From assembly GCA_022059125.1 (NCBI GenBank), contig JAEUWY010000006.1, positions 682,001-746,000 on the forward strand: a stretch of DNA of 64,000 nucleotides, read 5' to 3'. This document shows positions 1-10,415 of this stretch, piece by piece. The notes under the pieces are model-generated. The model ran no database searches. It saw only the letters and a list, made by a program, of their open reading frames with translations, and was not told the DNA's origin. The stretch's first letter is position 1; the number at the start of each line of letters is the position of its first letter. The stretch comes from Corynespora cassiicola. Taxonomy: Eukaryota; Ascomycota; Dothideomycetes; Pleosporales; Corynesporascaceae. The position numbers and the translations under genes were made by a program.

Positions 1-211
1 ACTCGGGGCGGGCTGAGGGCGCTGGAGGCTCGAGGGCTGGCAATACGCCATGCGCAAGAAGAAGCCATTGTTTTTCTTTTTTGTTTGCCTGCCCGCCTGC
101 CCGCCTGCCCGCCTGCCCGCCGACCACCGGGGGAAAAACCCCCGGGGAGGAGCACACGTGCCCCGCCCAGAGGGCCCCTCCCCTCGCCAGCGCCGTCGCC
201 CTGCTCTGCTC

Positions 212-277
212 TGCGTGTGCGTGTGCGTATGCGTGGGCGTGGGCGTATGCGTGGGCGTGGGCGTGGTGCGTGGTGCG
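212..277. repeat. GCGTGT/GCGTGG imperfect hexamer repeat
   Basis: An imperfect run of GCGTGT, GCGTAT and GCGTGG units is read directly from the sequence. It alternates purine and pyrimidine over about 65 bp. It has no coding context. Confidence 0.8.
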
Positions 278-619
278 TACTGTGTAGGCCCCTGCCCCCG
301 TTGGCATGCGTGATGCTACTACTGCTTGCGGGCAGAGGTGGAGCAACCGTGGTAGGCACTGCAGGACACGAGCCTAGCACGGCGGCCTGGCACGACAACC
401 GGCACCGCGACAGGGCACTTCGTCATTTTCTGCCCGCTATGCAAGCGGCGCCTGCGCCTTGGAACCCACCGCTCCGGAGGCCTTTCCGAAAAGCAAGCAC
501 CGCACCGCTGCCAGAGTCCAGACTACAAAAGAGAAGAGAGGCGAGAGCATCATCGCGGCGCCCGCTTCTCCGCCTTTCTCCTGCCTGCCCCCATCATCTC
601 CGCCGTCTCCGTCTTCACT

Positions 620-620
<1 letters not shown>

Positions 621-656
<36 letters not shown>
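621..656. repeat. (TCG)12 trinucleotide microsatellite
   Basis: Twelve uninterrupted TCG units are seen directly. They lie outside any supported gene, so the serine or arginine runs they would encode are probably not translated. A shorter ACC run follows at about 767-788. Confidence 0.95.
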
Positions 657-657
<1 letters not shown>

Positions 658-766
658 TGACATGTCCATGTTTTCACGGCTGTAGGCGAACGTTGTACCC
701 ATCCATCCCGTCATCGCCGATCCAGGGCCTGGTACGCGACGCTAGTCCTACCGCTGCCAAGCCATA

Positions 767-788
767 ACCACCACCACCACCACCACCA
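767..788. repeat. (ACC)7 microsatellite
   Basis: About seven ACC units are read directly. They are non-coding as far as can be seen. Confidence 0.9.
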
Positions 789-1288
789 TCGCCTGCTCCT
801 CGAGAAACACACTCCAGCTACAGCCAGACCGAGACGCCCCGGCCTGCATGCCCGCCCCAATCCTCCGCTGACTGACTGACTGATGAACCCTCCGCCTCAC
901 GCACCGTCCTGTCGAATCTCTTGCCTCGCCTCCCCTTCCTTATCTCCCTGCCCTTGTAATCATGCCGTCTGCCGCCCGTGCCCTCTGCTTCCCCATCCCC
1001 TCTACCAAACCCACCCCTCCACCGCTTGTTGCACCTCACAGCCGTCAGACTTTCCTCGCGACTAGTCACGGCTAAACCCCTGCGGGACCTGCCTGCTTCT
1101 CTCTTGCCTGCTTCGGGACTGGGGCAAGGGTCCTTCCAAGCACCACCTGCTTCTGCCCCCGGCCGCCCGTTTTCTCCACTAAGCTCATGTCACTCCCGCC
1201 TTCTATTGGGCCGCAACCAGTCTCCTACTTCCGCGCACAGGCGAGCTTCCTGCGCCCTGCGTAACTCTGCGCCCGCCTGACAGCACGA

Positions 1289-2953
1289 ATGATGCAGCGT
1301 CATGGCGACCTGCCCTCGCGTCGGGCAACCGTCACTCTTGGGGTACGTTTGCATGCACCGAGACCACTTCCCGGTCCACCGCTAACCATGTCTCTCCTAG
1401 CCCAGAGGCCATCCCGTCGTCAGTAAGTTGCTTTCGAGTCCCTGTCCTAGTGCTGCCGTTCATGCCTCCCAGGGCATCAATGGCACGATGTGAGCTTCTG
1501 CCCGTACACCAGTGTCGACCCTGTGTTTGCGGTGACGGGGGGCACCGCCACCGTCGTATGCCGCTGCGTGCTCGACGCGGAAACTTCAATCGAAATCCTC
1601 CGCTGGTTTGAAGACGATGAGGAGAGGAAGCCCGACGATCCGCTTGTGCTCAACAGCTTGGCCTGGTCTCAGGCCAAGAACGGAGACCCCATCTTGTGTG
1701 TGGGCGGGAACACGCCGCACATCAAAGTCCTCAATGTCACGACTGGAGAACTAGTCACCACACTCAACGGTCACGGTGACCACGTCAACGACCTGGTCGT
1801 ATCACCCATCGACCCTGACCTTGTTGCATCAGCTTCCTTTGACTGCAGCGTGCGGATATGGAGCCTGGATCCTGACCACAGACGTCAGCCATTGGCTGCT
1901 CAATGCCACGGTCTCGGCCACAACGAGGGTATCCTCGCCCTCTGCTGGCATCGAAAAGGCCGGTACTTGCTGTCGGGTGGCTTGAGCCCCACGGTGAACC
2001 TCTGGATGATACCAGAGAGCGTCAAGCATCACGCGGGCACGGACAAGCAGGCCATGATACACGTTCCCTATTTTTCAAGCTCAGAAATCCACAAGGAATT
2101 TGTCGACTGCGTGCGCTTCTTCAACGACCTGGTCATATCCCACGCCGCCAGAGAGGACCGAATCGTCATATGGCGCATAGATGGCTTCAGCTCAGATGCA
2201 CCCCCTCCAGACTCCGCCGCAGTTCCCGTCTCGCAAGCCGTCAATTCCTCCGCACGCGTCACCTTTCCGGCCTGGTCGACCACCGGGACCAGATCGGCGT
2301 GGGGCGGCCGCTTTCAGTTGCTCATGCAGCTGTACCTACCCGACACCGTGGGCTTCTACATTCGGTTCGGCCTGCTGCACGAGATGTACATGGCGCCAAT
2401 CCTGGCTGCCGGTAACGAAAAGAGCAAAATGTACTTTTGGAACTTGCAGCACCTAGAGGAGGAGGCACAGCAACCACCACCCGCCAACAAGGCGATGCCC
2501 CTGCCACATAACTTCCGCGAGGAGCCCGAGTCGAGCGCATCGTCGCACTCCACCATCAACGTCGCTACGGGCTCCACAAACACGAGTTACAAGCGAGGAG
2601 GTAAGAAGAAGGGGCTTTTGAGGAAGTCGAAAAAGGGGGCAGCACCGCAGGCCAAGCCAAAGAATATCACGCGCGACCTCCAAAGCCCCTTCAAATCCAT
2701 CGAAGCCCACAAAGTCATCGAATACTCCAGAGCCACCTTTGCCTTTCGCCAAATGGCCTGGAGTCGCGATGGCAAGTGGTGCGTGGGCGTCGGTGACTTG
2801 GCCCAGATTCAAATTTGCTACAGGGAGGATACGGGCTATGCGCCGCCCCCGCCGCCGCCGCAACCGAAACCACCCACTACTCCCATCACCATGGACATTG
2901 CGGATCGCTCCACGGGTGCACCTCCGCCGGCTTCGGCTACGCATGCGGCTTGA
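1289..2953 (+). CDS. eed: Polycomb repressive complex 2 subunit EED (WD40 protein)
   Basis: This is the WD40 beta-propeller subunit of PRC2, the histone H3K27 methyltransferase. EED binds H3K27me3 and stimulates the catalytic subunit. The proposed exons are 1289-1342, 1401-1422 and 1473-2953 (518 aa). The third exon carries the recognisable protein. The block NGHGDHVNDLVVSP, followed by DPDLVASASFDCSVRIW, matches the EED GHxxxINELxFHPxDPNLLLSVSKDxxxRLW signature. Further blades are GHNEGILALCW and VDCVRFFNDLVISHAA. The late WSRDGKWCVGVGDLAQI blade also fits. The lysine-rich and proline-rich stretches after about residue 350 are loops typical of fungal EED. Introns at 1343-1400 and 1423-1472 have good borders and keep the frame (…GHQWHDVSFCPYT), but the 18-codon first exon is not conserved enough to prove the start. 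An additional upstream exon remains possible. Confidence 0.85.
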
Positions 2954-3545
2954 GCATGGCCGCCGTCGCAAGATAGAATTACCCGGTTAGGAGGAGGGGC
3001 GGATTCTGGGTGGGGTGAGAAGGAGCATTTTGGCTTGGCAAGATGTATGCACGGAGCTACATCCGGATGTCCTTGATGGGACATTTTGGGGGCAGAATTT
3101 GGGGGAGTGATGTGATGTCAGAGACTGGCATTTGGAATCTAGTGCAAGAGATGTTTTGCGTTCTAGCAGAGTTGGCGATGTTGGGCCTGTGTTGACCATC
3201 TCTGCCCATAGTAGCCATGATGCGTATAGGGATCAGAAGTTGAAAGCGTAAAGATTTTAATTTACAAGAAACACGCTTGATTGCGCCCTTGTTCTTGTAA
3301 GAACGACAGTGTAAAATTTTTTGGCCAATGACAACAGAGTGAGGGTATATGTCAAGGTGAAGAGAAGAAGACCAAACTAAACGTAAAGAAGAAGAAGAAA
3401 AAAAACAGCGCTGCGTCTTCTGCCGTCAACTGTACAATCCACCTTTTGCGTATACTTCGTCAACATCATCGCATCAAATCATATCAAACCAACCGACGCC
3501 CTCACCCATCACACCAACGTATACGCCCCTCCCTCTCCCCAATCT
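2954..3545. other. intergenic, convergent EED / permease 3' ends
   Basis: About 590 bp lie between two converging genes and must hold both 3' UTRs. An AT-richer centre (about 3250-3420) with purine-rich runs is consistent with polyadenylation regions. I see no gene. Confidence 0.6.
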
Positions 3546-5475
3546 CTAAACCTTCCCTGCCGCCCCCGCAGGCGTAATCTCCGAGCTCGCCCTCCCATCC
3601 TCCTCACCTCTCATCTCCTTCCCACGCCGAATCCTCTCCCACTCCTCCTGGTCCTTGGTCTCATCCGCCTCGTTGGCCGTGAGCTCGGGGATCTCCTCGT
3701 CCTCAATCTCCTCGGGGAGCAGCAGGTTGAGGAGGACGGTGACGAAGGCGACGAGGGCGAAGCCCGTCTCCATGATGAGCTCAATGGCGTTGAAGAAGCC
3801 GAGCAGGGCGCGGTTGTCGCCGTCGTAGGTGAAGACGTAGTCGAACCAGCTGTTTTTTTGGGACATGGGTTAGTAACGTTGCTATTTGTCTTGGGGAGCG
3901 CTGGGAGGGGAGGGGGGGGGATACGTACTTGGGGACCATGGTAGCGCCGAAGCCGAGGGTGAAGCCGGCAGTCAGGATGAAGCGGTTGCGGCGGGTAAAC
4001 GGCATGGTGCTGATAATCCTGATGCCGGACACGGTGACGGCGGAGAAGAGGAAGGTGGTCATTCCGCCGAGGACGGCGCTGGGGATGGCGACGAGGGAGG
4101 CGGCGAATTTGGCGAAGATGCCCATGATGATGAGCCAGAAGCAGCATGCGTAGCCGGCCTTGCGGTTGGCGCAGCGCGTGAGGGCGATGACTCCATTGTT
4201 CTGCGCAAATGTCGACATGGGCGTGATGGTGCAGAGGGCGGCGAGGATGCCGTTGAGGCCGTCGGCGAGGACGCCGCCCTGGATGCGCGAGTCGAAGAGC
4301 TCGCCGTCGACTTCTAGGCGGGATACATCGCACGTTGCGGTAATGTCGCCGATGGCCTCCATGGCGAGAACCATGTACACGGCTAATAAGGGTAGCACTA
4401 TAGGCCCGTAGACGGAAAGCTTGAAAGTCTCGACCCAGATGAAAGACACGGCAGGAGAGGCGTCGATGCTGCTTCGGTCAAAGTAGCCTGTAGCACCTGC
4501 AATGATGCAACCAACGAGCAGACCAATGACCACGGCGGTAGACTTCATAATCGGCGCACCGAAGCGCTCGCAGATGATGATTGTGACGAAGACGGAGAAA
4601 CCAAGGCCAATGAACTCAGCGCTACCCCAAGGCAGCGGGCGAGGCGCGTTGATGTTTGGACACAGCTGGAAGATGCCCGTCTCGGGACGGCTCTTGCAGT
4701 CTCCACTGCCACCAGCCCAGTTCTGGAGACCAGATTGGACTAACTTGACACCAATGAGCATAACGGTGGGACCGGTGACCAGAGGCGGGAAAAGCTTCTT
4801 GAGGAGCCGGGGCGAGGTAAAGGCCATCAGAATTTCGAGCAAGGCACAGACTGCTGCAGTGCCGATGATTGCTCCGTAGCCATCGGGGCAAGGGAGTCTG
4901 TTGCCATCCGCATCCGAGGGGCAGAAACCAGTGTCGTACATTTGCGCGAGCGCTCCAGTGGCCACGGGAATGGTTGCAAATGACGTTCCGACGACGGAGA
5001 TGAGTCCGGTTCCGATATAGTAGGGGGTCTTGTAGATGTGGAAACGGGTGATTTGAATCGAAGAGAGAATGCCGCATACAATCAGAGACGTAGAGACGAG
5101 ATATCTTTGAGTTCCGGGATTCAGATTGGCAGCATTGGCCAGAATGATGGGCGGAGTGATGACACCCGCAAGCATGGACAATGCATGCTGGAATCCAAGG
5201 AGCAGTGCCAGGAGCAGAGGCATGCGGTCATGAAGGCCGAAAAACGGAGCTGCCCGCCTCTCCTTCTTCATGAAGGGGAGATTGGGCTTGAACAGAAATG
5301 CATAGTCATACTGGCCTACTAGTCCCTCTCTGTCTTACGTTAGCATGTGAAGCACAGTTTCAGTGGCGGAAAGACCGTACTTGGTGGTGAGGGCCTTGAC
5401 GACTCGGCGGGCCTTGTCTCCAAAGCTGCGCTTGGGGCTGTGGTCGGGCCCGATGCGATCTGGGAGTTCGGACAT
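3546..5475 (-). CDS. uapA-like: UapA/UapC-type purine permease (NCS2 / NAT family)
   Basis: This is a plasma-membrane H+ symporter for uric acid, xanthine or related purines. The exons on the minus strand are 5475-5381, 5329-3929 and 3849-3546 (599 aa; UapA is about 574). The first intron has an acceptor preceded by a CTAAC branch site and restores the conserved N-terminal tract EGLVGQYDYAFLFKP before the transmembrane core. NAT hallmarks are present: QNWAGGSGDC, AMEAIGDITATCDVSRLE followed by RIQGGVLADGLNG, and the family signature QNNGVIALTR. After the second intron the C-terminal helices (NWFDYVFTYDGDN) run into an acidic cytosolic tail (LLPEEIEDEEIPEL) like the one used in UapA endocytic turnover. 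The substrate cannot be assigned between uric acid/xanthine and broader purines from sequence alone. Two GATAAG sites just upstream fit nitrogen control. Confidence 0.93.
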
Positions 5476-8285
5476 GGTGCTCGTGGAGTGTTTGAAAAGT
5501 CACTTTTACGGGTTTGGTGGAACCAGGCACTATTTCAATCCTTCATGCGCGTGGAAATTTTCGGCGCGCTGAAATTTGATCGTCGACGGCTGATAAGGCC
5601 GCGGCCAGGTTGCGATAAGGGAAGCGAGAAATGAAGTCGATGGCTGGGAGAAGGCTGACGATATCGAAATATGTAGTCGCTGGTGACGGTCGAGCTACTA
5701 GGAGATTGGTCGTGTGCGCTAAACAGAAGCTAGAGCCGAGAACGCCTTTGGAGTGGCTTCAAGATTGCGGGGATCTGGCGGCGGATTGGTGTAGATCGCT
5801 GAGATGCAGCGTTCGAGACACAGGCTGATGCAGAAGACGGCATCGAGGGCTTTTGGAGCTTTATAGGTAGGCTTGATTGAGGGTGCATTATCTTTGCCAA
5901 CGCCCACGATACACAATTGCACATCTCCCTCGCCTAGTCGCAGGCCCAAGAAGGGCCCATGGGCAGCCACAGCGATGGAGGTGGCCGACGTGAAGACAAG
6001 CCGCTCCGTTATCCGCCGGCAATATCGACGCGTCTCCACGGCGCCGGGTTGGTTCGAGTGGGAGTCTGGAGACTCCCGCTCAGTTGCTAAAAGCTTAACA
6101 TGAGAAGTTACTGATAAGCAGCTAGCCCGTCGTCTGATTCGCCAAAGGAGGGAACAGGTCATGTGATCCGGTGAGCTCCGACGAACCCCTCGCCCTCCGC
6201 TCCAGCTCAGATCCAGCGGGGGAAAGACATCCCGCACTTGAGCTGGAGGCGGATGCTGGCCAGGCGGGCGACGTCGTAGACATTGTCGCCGGATGCCGAT
6301 ACATGACCACCACGCTGTCGCGGCTTGACCCCGAGGTACCTAAAACTTTTCATCCCTAGGTCAATTGTCATCCATCGCATCTAGTCCACCGAAAGTGAGC
6401 AGGAATAACATCTGGGGCCCTCCCACGTCCCACGTCTTGCCCGGAACATACCCATCTCATCTTTACCCGTACATGTCTTCCGAACACCCGACTTGAGTAC
6501 CGTTCCTGTGGGACCCGATCCGTGGTCATAGATACGTCAGGTGTGGTAATAGCATGCTGGAAGATGGATGGACAGTCTTTGAGTACAAGACACATGGGGA
6601 AACGAGGAGTGGGAGTGGTTGACTCGAGGTGTGTAAAGAGTTCAAAGGAAACTTTCCAAAGTTGCATCCCAACCCTTTCTGGTCGGATCCCGTGACCATT
6701 TGTCAGGTGATGGACCGGAGCGAGGTGCTGATGCCAATGACATAAGCAGATGCACGCCTTATCGGATGGTTTGACGGGTCGCAGATAGTGAAGTTGGGGC
6801 CGGGAACGTTGACAAAGCCCAGTTCCGCAGCGATCCGTGGCTTCCTGCGCAGCTAGGCTTCATCTGAAACCGAGGCAAGCAAATCTGGACATGTGCTGGA
6901 CGAGTGGTCAGAATCAAAGACGTTGACGGCTGGCATGATGTCGTCGACTTGTCCCAGTAGACGCTTCTTGCTGCGTTGAGCAATATAGCTAGGCTGGTGT
7001 TGAGGCCCCGACCCTCTGCTAAACCCAATCGAGAAGAGTTTGCGACAAGACACTCGCGTTGCCGCGAAGCCGTCCATGGACGTCGACTCCAGACCAGGAT
7101 CATCCCGCACGGCGTGGCGGACCCTCCGAATAATTTTTTTGAAAACGGCGCTTTTGGCTTTGTAATAAAATACCGGGGAACGGGTGCGCGAGGGTCCTCT
7201 ACGCGCACCGAGTTGCTACCAGAGTTTGCCCATGGTGCGGGTTTTTGCCATGGGGATCCACAAACGAGGCAGTTTGATGCTGTGAGGAAGATTGCGAGAT
7301 GCTTCGATAGCGACGGCTGGGGTGGCAAACGGCTGGCCCCCCGGCCATGCCATTTGCCGGCGCTGTGGTTGCAGACGTCAGATATGTAGCTCCTCGCCGG
7401 GGGACAGCTGGCGACGGCCATGGAGTCTCGCAAACACTGGGGTTCGCAAACCGAGGTCGTGGCTGGCTCAGGAAGCCTTCGCCGATGCTCGGAACAGACC
7501 GCCTTTTTCGCCGTCCCCAGCACCGTAGGGCTGATGGTGTGAAACCGTAATCAGCCATTAGCCCTTGGTACATGGAGTGCCACGGCCGGTGTGCCCGTCC
7601 AGAGGTCAAAGGCAAAAGCAAAGGTAGAAGCGCAGCTCGGGGCTCCGGAGCAGACTCAGAATCCGGGGAACCTGGCGGGACGGCTTGAAACATTGAGAGA
7701 AAAATTGCTCCGTGAATGGGAGTGCCAGGCGCTGCCGCACTGCCTCGGGTCTGGCCTTGTCGACGCGATCAGCGCAGAGTAGACGGAAGTGAAATGCTCC
7801 CAGGGCCAGTATTCCTTACGTAGCGTTACCGCTCGCGCCTGTCGGACGCCCGTGCAGGACCCTGGGCCAGCGAATGGCGACAGTGGCCACGGCACTAGGC
7901 CCGATTACTGTCAAAAGTTACAGAGTTTTGAGTCTGGAATGGGTCAATGCAAGGTCCCGACTGATTCGCTTAGCCGCGCAAAGACATGCGTTGTTGGGCG
8001 TTCAACACTTCGCGCAGTTGCACCCCGGCCGCTTCCACGCCGCCTCTCCAGGGCTCCATTCCACCGCCTTTATTATTTCCTCGCTTGCCTCCCGCTCTTT
8101 CCTTTCCCCTCACCTCCTCCTCGCTCTTCTCCCTCCCACCTACCCACTGGCCCATCTCGGTTCCAGCGTGGTCAAGCTTCTCGCTCGTTGTTGAAGCACG
8201 AGGTTCTGGGGCCGCCTGACAGCGTCACCTATTTCCCTTCGCTCTCTTTCCCCCTCGCGTGTGCACCTCTCCCTCCTCGGACACG
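5476..8285. other. 2.8 kb intergenic region between divergent permease and OLE1 genes
   Basis: No gene is supported. Long overlapping open frames exist on both strands around 6.0-7.7 kb, but none resembles a protein family and they mutually overlap antisense. The permease promoter occupies the left end and the OLE1 promoter the right. The + strand from about 8030 to 8285 is strongly pyrimidine-rich, a common leader signature before highly expressed fungal genes. Confidence 0.5.
5592..5619 (-). promoter_or_regulatory. paired GATAAG sites (AreA/Nit2-type) upstream of the purine permease
   Basis: Two GATAAG hexamers are seen at 5592-5597 and 5614-5619, 22 bp apart. They lie roughly 115-145 bp upstream of the proposed ATG of the minus-strand purine permease. 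Closely spaced GATA sites are the known target of the nitrogen GATA activator AreA/Nit2, which drives purine-uptake genes in fungi. Function here is inferred from position and pairing. Confidence 0.55.
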
Positions 8286-9774
8286 ATGCCTTCCCACCAG
8301 CCTGTCGCCGGCGAGGCTGCCGTCGACCCTCAGTTTGTCTCGCAGCCATCGGCTCAGGCCAGCACCGCTGAGCCCAACCGCAACCCCAAGTACGACCCGA
8401 AGAAGCCGCACATCACCGATCTGCCCATCACCAAGGAGAACTGGTACAAGCATGTCAATTGGCTCAACGTGAGTGTTCCATCGCCAATTCGCTCCAATGC
8501 GTTGGCTAACCCAGCCGCAGTGCTTCCTCATCCTCGGTATCCCCCTGCTGGGCTGCGTCGCCGCCTTCTGGACTCCCCTCCAGTGGAAGACCGCCGTGTG
8601 GGCTGTCATCTACTACTTCTGGACCGGCTTGGGCATCACGGCTGGCTACCACCGTCTCTGGGCTCATAAATCATACAACGCCTCTCTTCCGCTGAAGATC
8701 TTCCTTGCTGCCGTCGGCGGTGGTGCTGTTGAGGGTTCCATTCGCTGGTGGAGCCGCGACCACCGTGCTCACCACCGTTACACCGACACCTCCAAGGACC
8801 CCTACAGTGTTCGCAAGGGCCTGCTTTACAGCCACCTCGGGTGGATGGTCATGAAGCAGAACCCCAAGCGAATTGGCCGCACCGACATCACCGACCTGAA
8901 CGAGGACGCCGTCGTCGTCTGGCAGCACCGTCACTACCTCAAGGTCGTGTTCTTCATGGGCCTCATCTTCCCGACTCTCGTTGCTGGTCTCGGCTGGGGT
9001 GACTGGGTCGGTGGCTACATCTATGCTGGCATCCTCCGCATCTTCTTCGTCCAGCAGGCCACCTTCTGTGTCAACTCGCTCGCCCACTGGCTCGGTGACC
9101 AGCCCTTCGACGACCGCAACAGCCCCAGGGACCACGTCATCACTGCTCTCGTGACCCTCGGTGAGGGCTACCACAACTTCCACCACGAGTTCCCCAGCGA
9201 CTACCGCAATGCCATCGAGTGGCACCAGTACGACCCCACCAAGTGGTCCATCTGGGCCTGGAGCAAGCTTGGATTGGCCTCCAACCTCAAGCAGTTCCGT
9301 TCCAACGAAATCGAAAAGGGCCGTGTCCAGCAGCTCCAGAAGAAGCTCGACCAGAAGCGCTCCATCCTCGACTGGGGTGTTCCTCTCGATCAGCTTCCTG
9401 TCATCGAGTGGGACGACTACGTCGAGCAGGTCAAGAACGGCCGTGGTCTCGTCGCTGTTGCTGGTATTGTCCACGACGTCACGGATTTCATCAACGAGCA
9501 CCCCGGTGGCAAGGCTCTCATCAGGAGCGGTCTTGGCAAGGATGCTACTGCCATGTTCAACGGTGGCGTTTACCTCCACTCCAACGCTGCCCACAACCTG
9601 CTCTCCACCATGAGGGTCGGTGTCATCCGTGGTGGCTGCGAGGTTGAGATCTGGAAGCGCACTCAGAAGGAGAACGGCCAGCTCATGAAGGACGAGGCTG
9701 GCAACGCCATCATCCGTGCAGGCCACCAGGTGACCAAGGTGCAGCAACCCATCGTCAGCGCAAGCGCGGCCTAA
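8286..9774 (+). CDS. OLE1: stearoyl-CoA (delta-9) desaturase with C-terminal cytochrome b5
   Basis: This ER-membrane enzyme inserts the first double bond into palmitoyl- and stearoyl-CoA to give palmitoleate and oleate. The exons are 8286-8468 and 8521-9774 (478 aa), separated by a 52-nt intron with a GCTAAC branch site. The three iron-binding histidine boxes are visible: HRLWAH near residue 105, HRAHH near 142 and [12 protein letters not shown] near 278. Hydrophobic membrane pairs lie between them. A cytochrome b5 domain follows from about residue 350 with the haem-ligand motif HPGG near 387, so the enzyme carries its own electron donor as in yeast Ole1. The N-terminal 60 residues are hydrophilic. 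Codon use is strongly C-ending, suggesting high expression. It is very probably complete and essential. Confidence 0.96.
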
Positions 9775-10415
9775 AATGTTTATTTTTCTTGTTGTCGATT
9801 TTTAGACCAGTCATGAGCGACTTTGGCGTTTGGGGAGCACACCTTGGCCGACGGGCTATAATCTTCAGTTTCAGGCAATCATTACAGGGCGATATGGGAG
9901 CCCTTGACACGCTAGATGGAGGAGTATGATTAGTTGCTTGCAATGAAGGCATCGAAGCCAAAAATGGTGTAAAGACATGCTTCTTCAATAGACTGATGAA
10001 CCATATCCATTCACGATACCAATCATTTTGTACCCATAGTGAAACAGTGTTGATGATCGAGAAGGGCGGCAGTGACGGACCTTTCCTAACTGGCCATGTT
10101 TCTATGAAGATCCGATCAGCAGCGGACCACGCATCCATTGAACCAGCTACTTGTCTTCAAAACCAAAACTCGCCTCATTGAGATCTACAGGAGGCATGTC
10201 GGTAGCTTGACACTTCGCGCATTCAGTCCAAGTTTGCGTTTGTGTGCAGCATCGGCAGGAGCGTTCGGCGCGGACAGCCAGTCGTCGTTGCCTCGCTTAG
10301 CCCCCAGCCCTCCCAGCCTGAGCCCTAGCGCCTACTCCCCTTCACATACGTCAACAACCCTCAGACCCAAACTTTAGCCAAGCAACCGGCAAATGCACAC
10401 TCCTTCCGGGTGAAC
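9775..10415. other. intergenic, OLE1 3' region and TDP1 promoter
   Basis: About 640 bp lie between two tandem genes. I see no gene; short open frames have no recognisable product. Confidence 0.6.

Larger units (their letters stand above)
1..1288. other. gene-free GC-rich region upstream of EED
   Basis: No protein-coding gene can be supported here. Several overlapping frames are open on both strands, but their products are Pro/Arg/Ser-rich and look like GC-rich low complexity. The stretch holds three simple repeats, listed separately. Pyrimidine-rich + strand sequence in the last few hundred bases is what a fungal promoter and 5' leader of the EED gene would look like. The left edge is the window boundary, so part of this could belong to a neighbouring gene. 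Confidence 0.5.

Noticed and set aside
85..660. 191-codon open frame near the window start
   Set aside because: It runs through the hexamer repeat and the TCG microsatellite. The product is an Arg/Pro-rich artefact ending in polyarginine.
6759..7523. 254-codon minus-strand open frame in the OLE1 upstream region
   Set aside because: No domain or family resemblance and Ser/Pro/Arg-rich composition. Several competing antisense frames cover the same bases, so coding is not supported.
8671..9747. 358-codon open frame antisense to OLE1
   Set aside because: It is a shadow of the highly biased codon use of OLE1 on the other strand. The product is Val/Asp/Glu-rich low complexity, and the sense strand is unambiguous.
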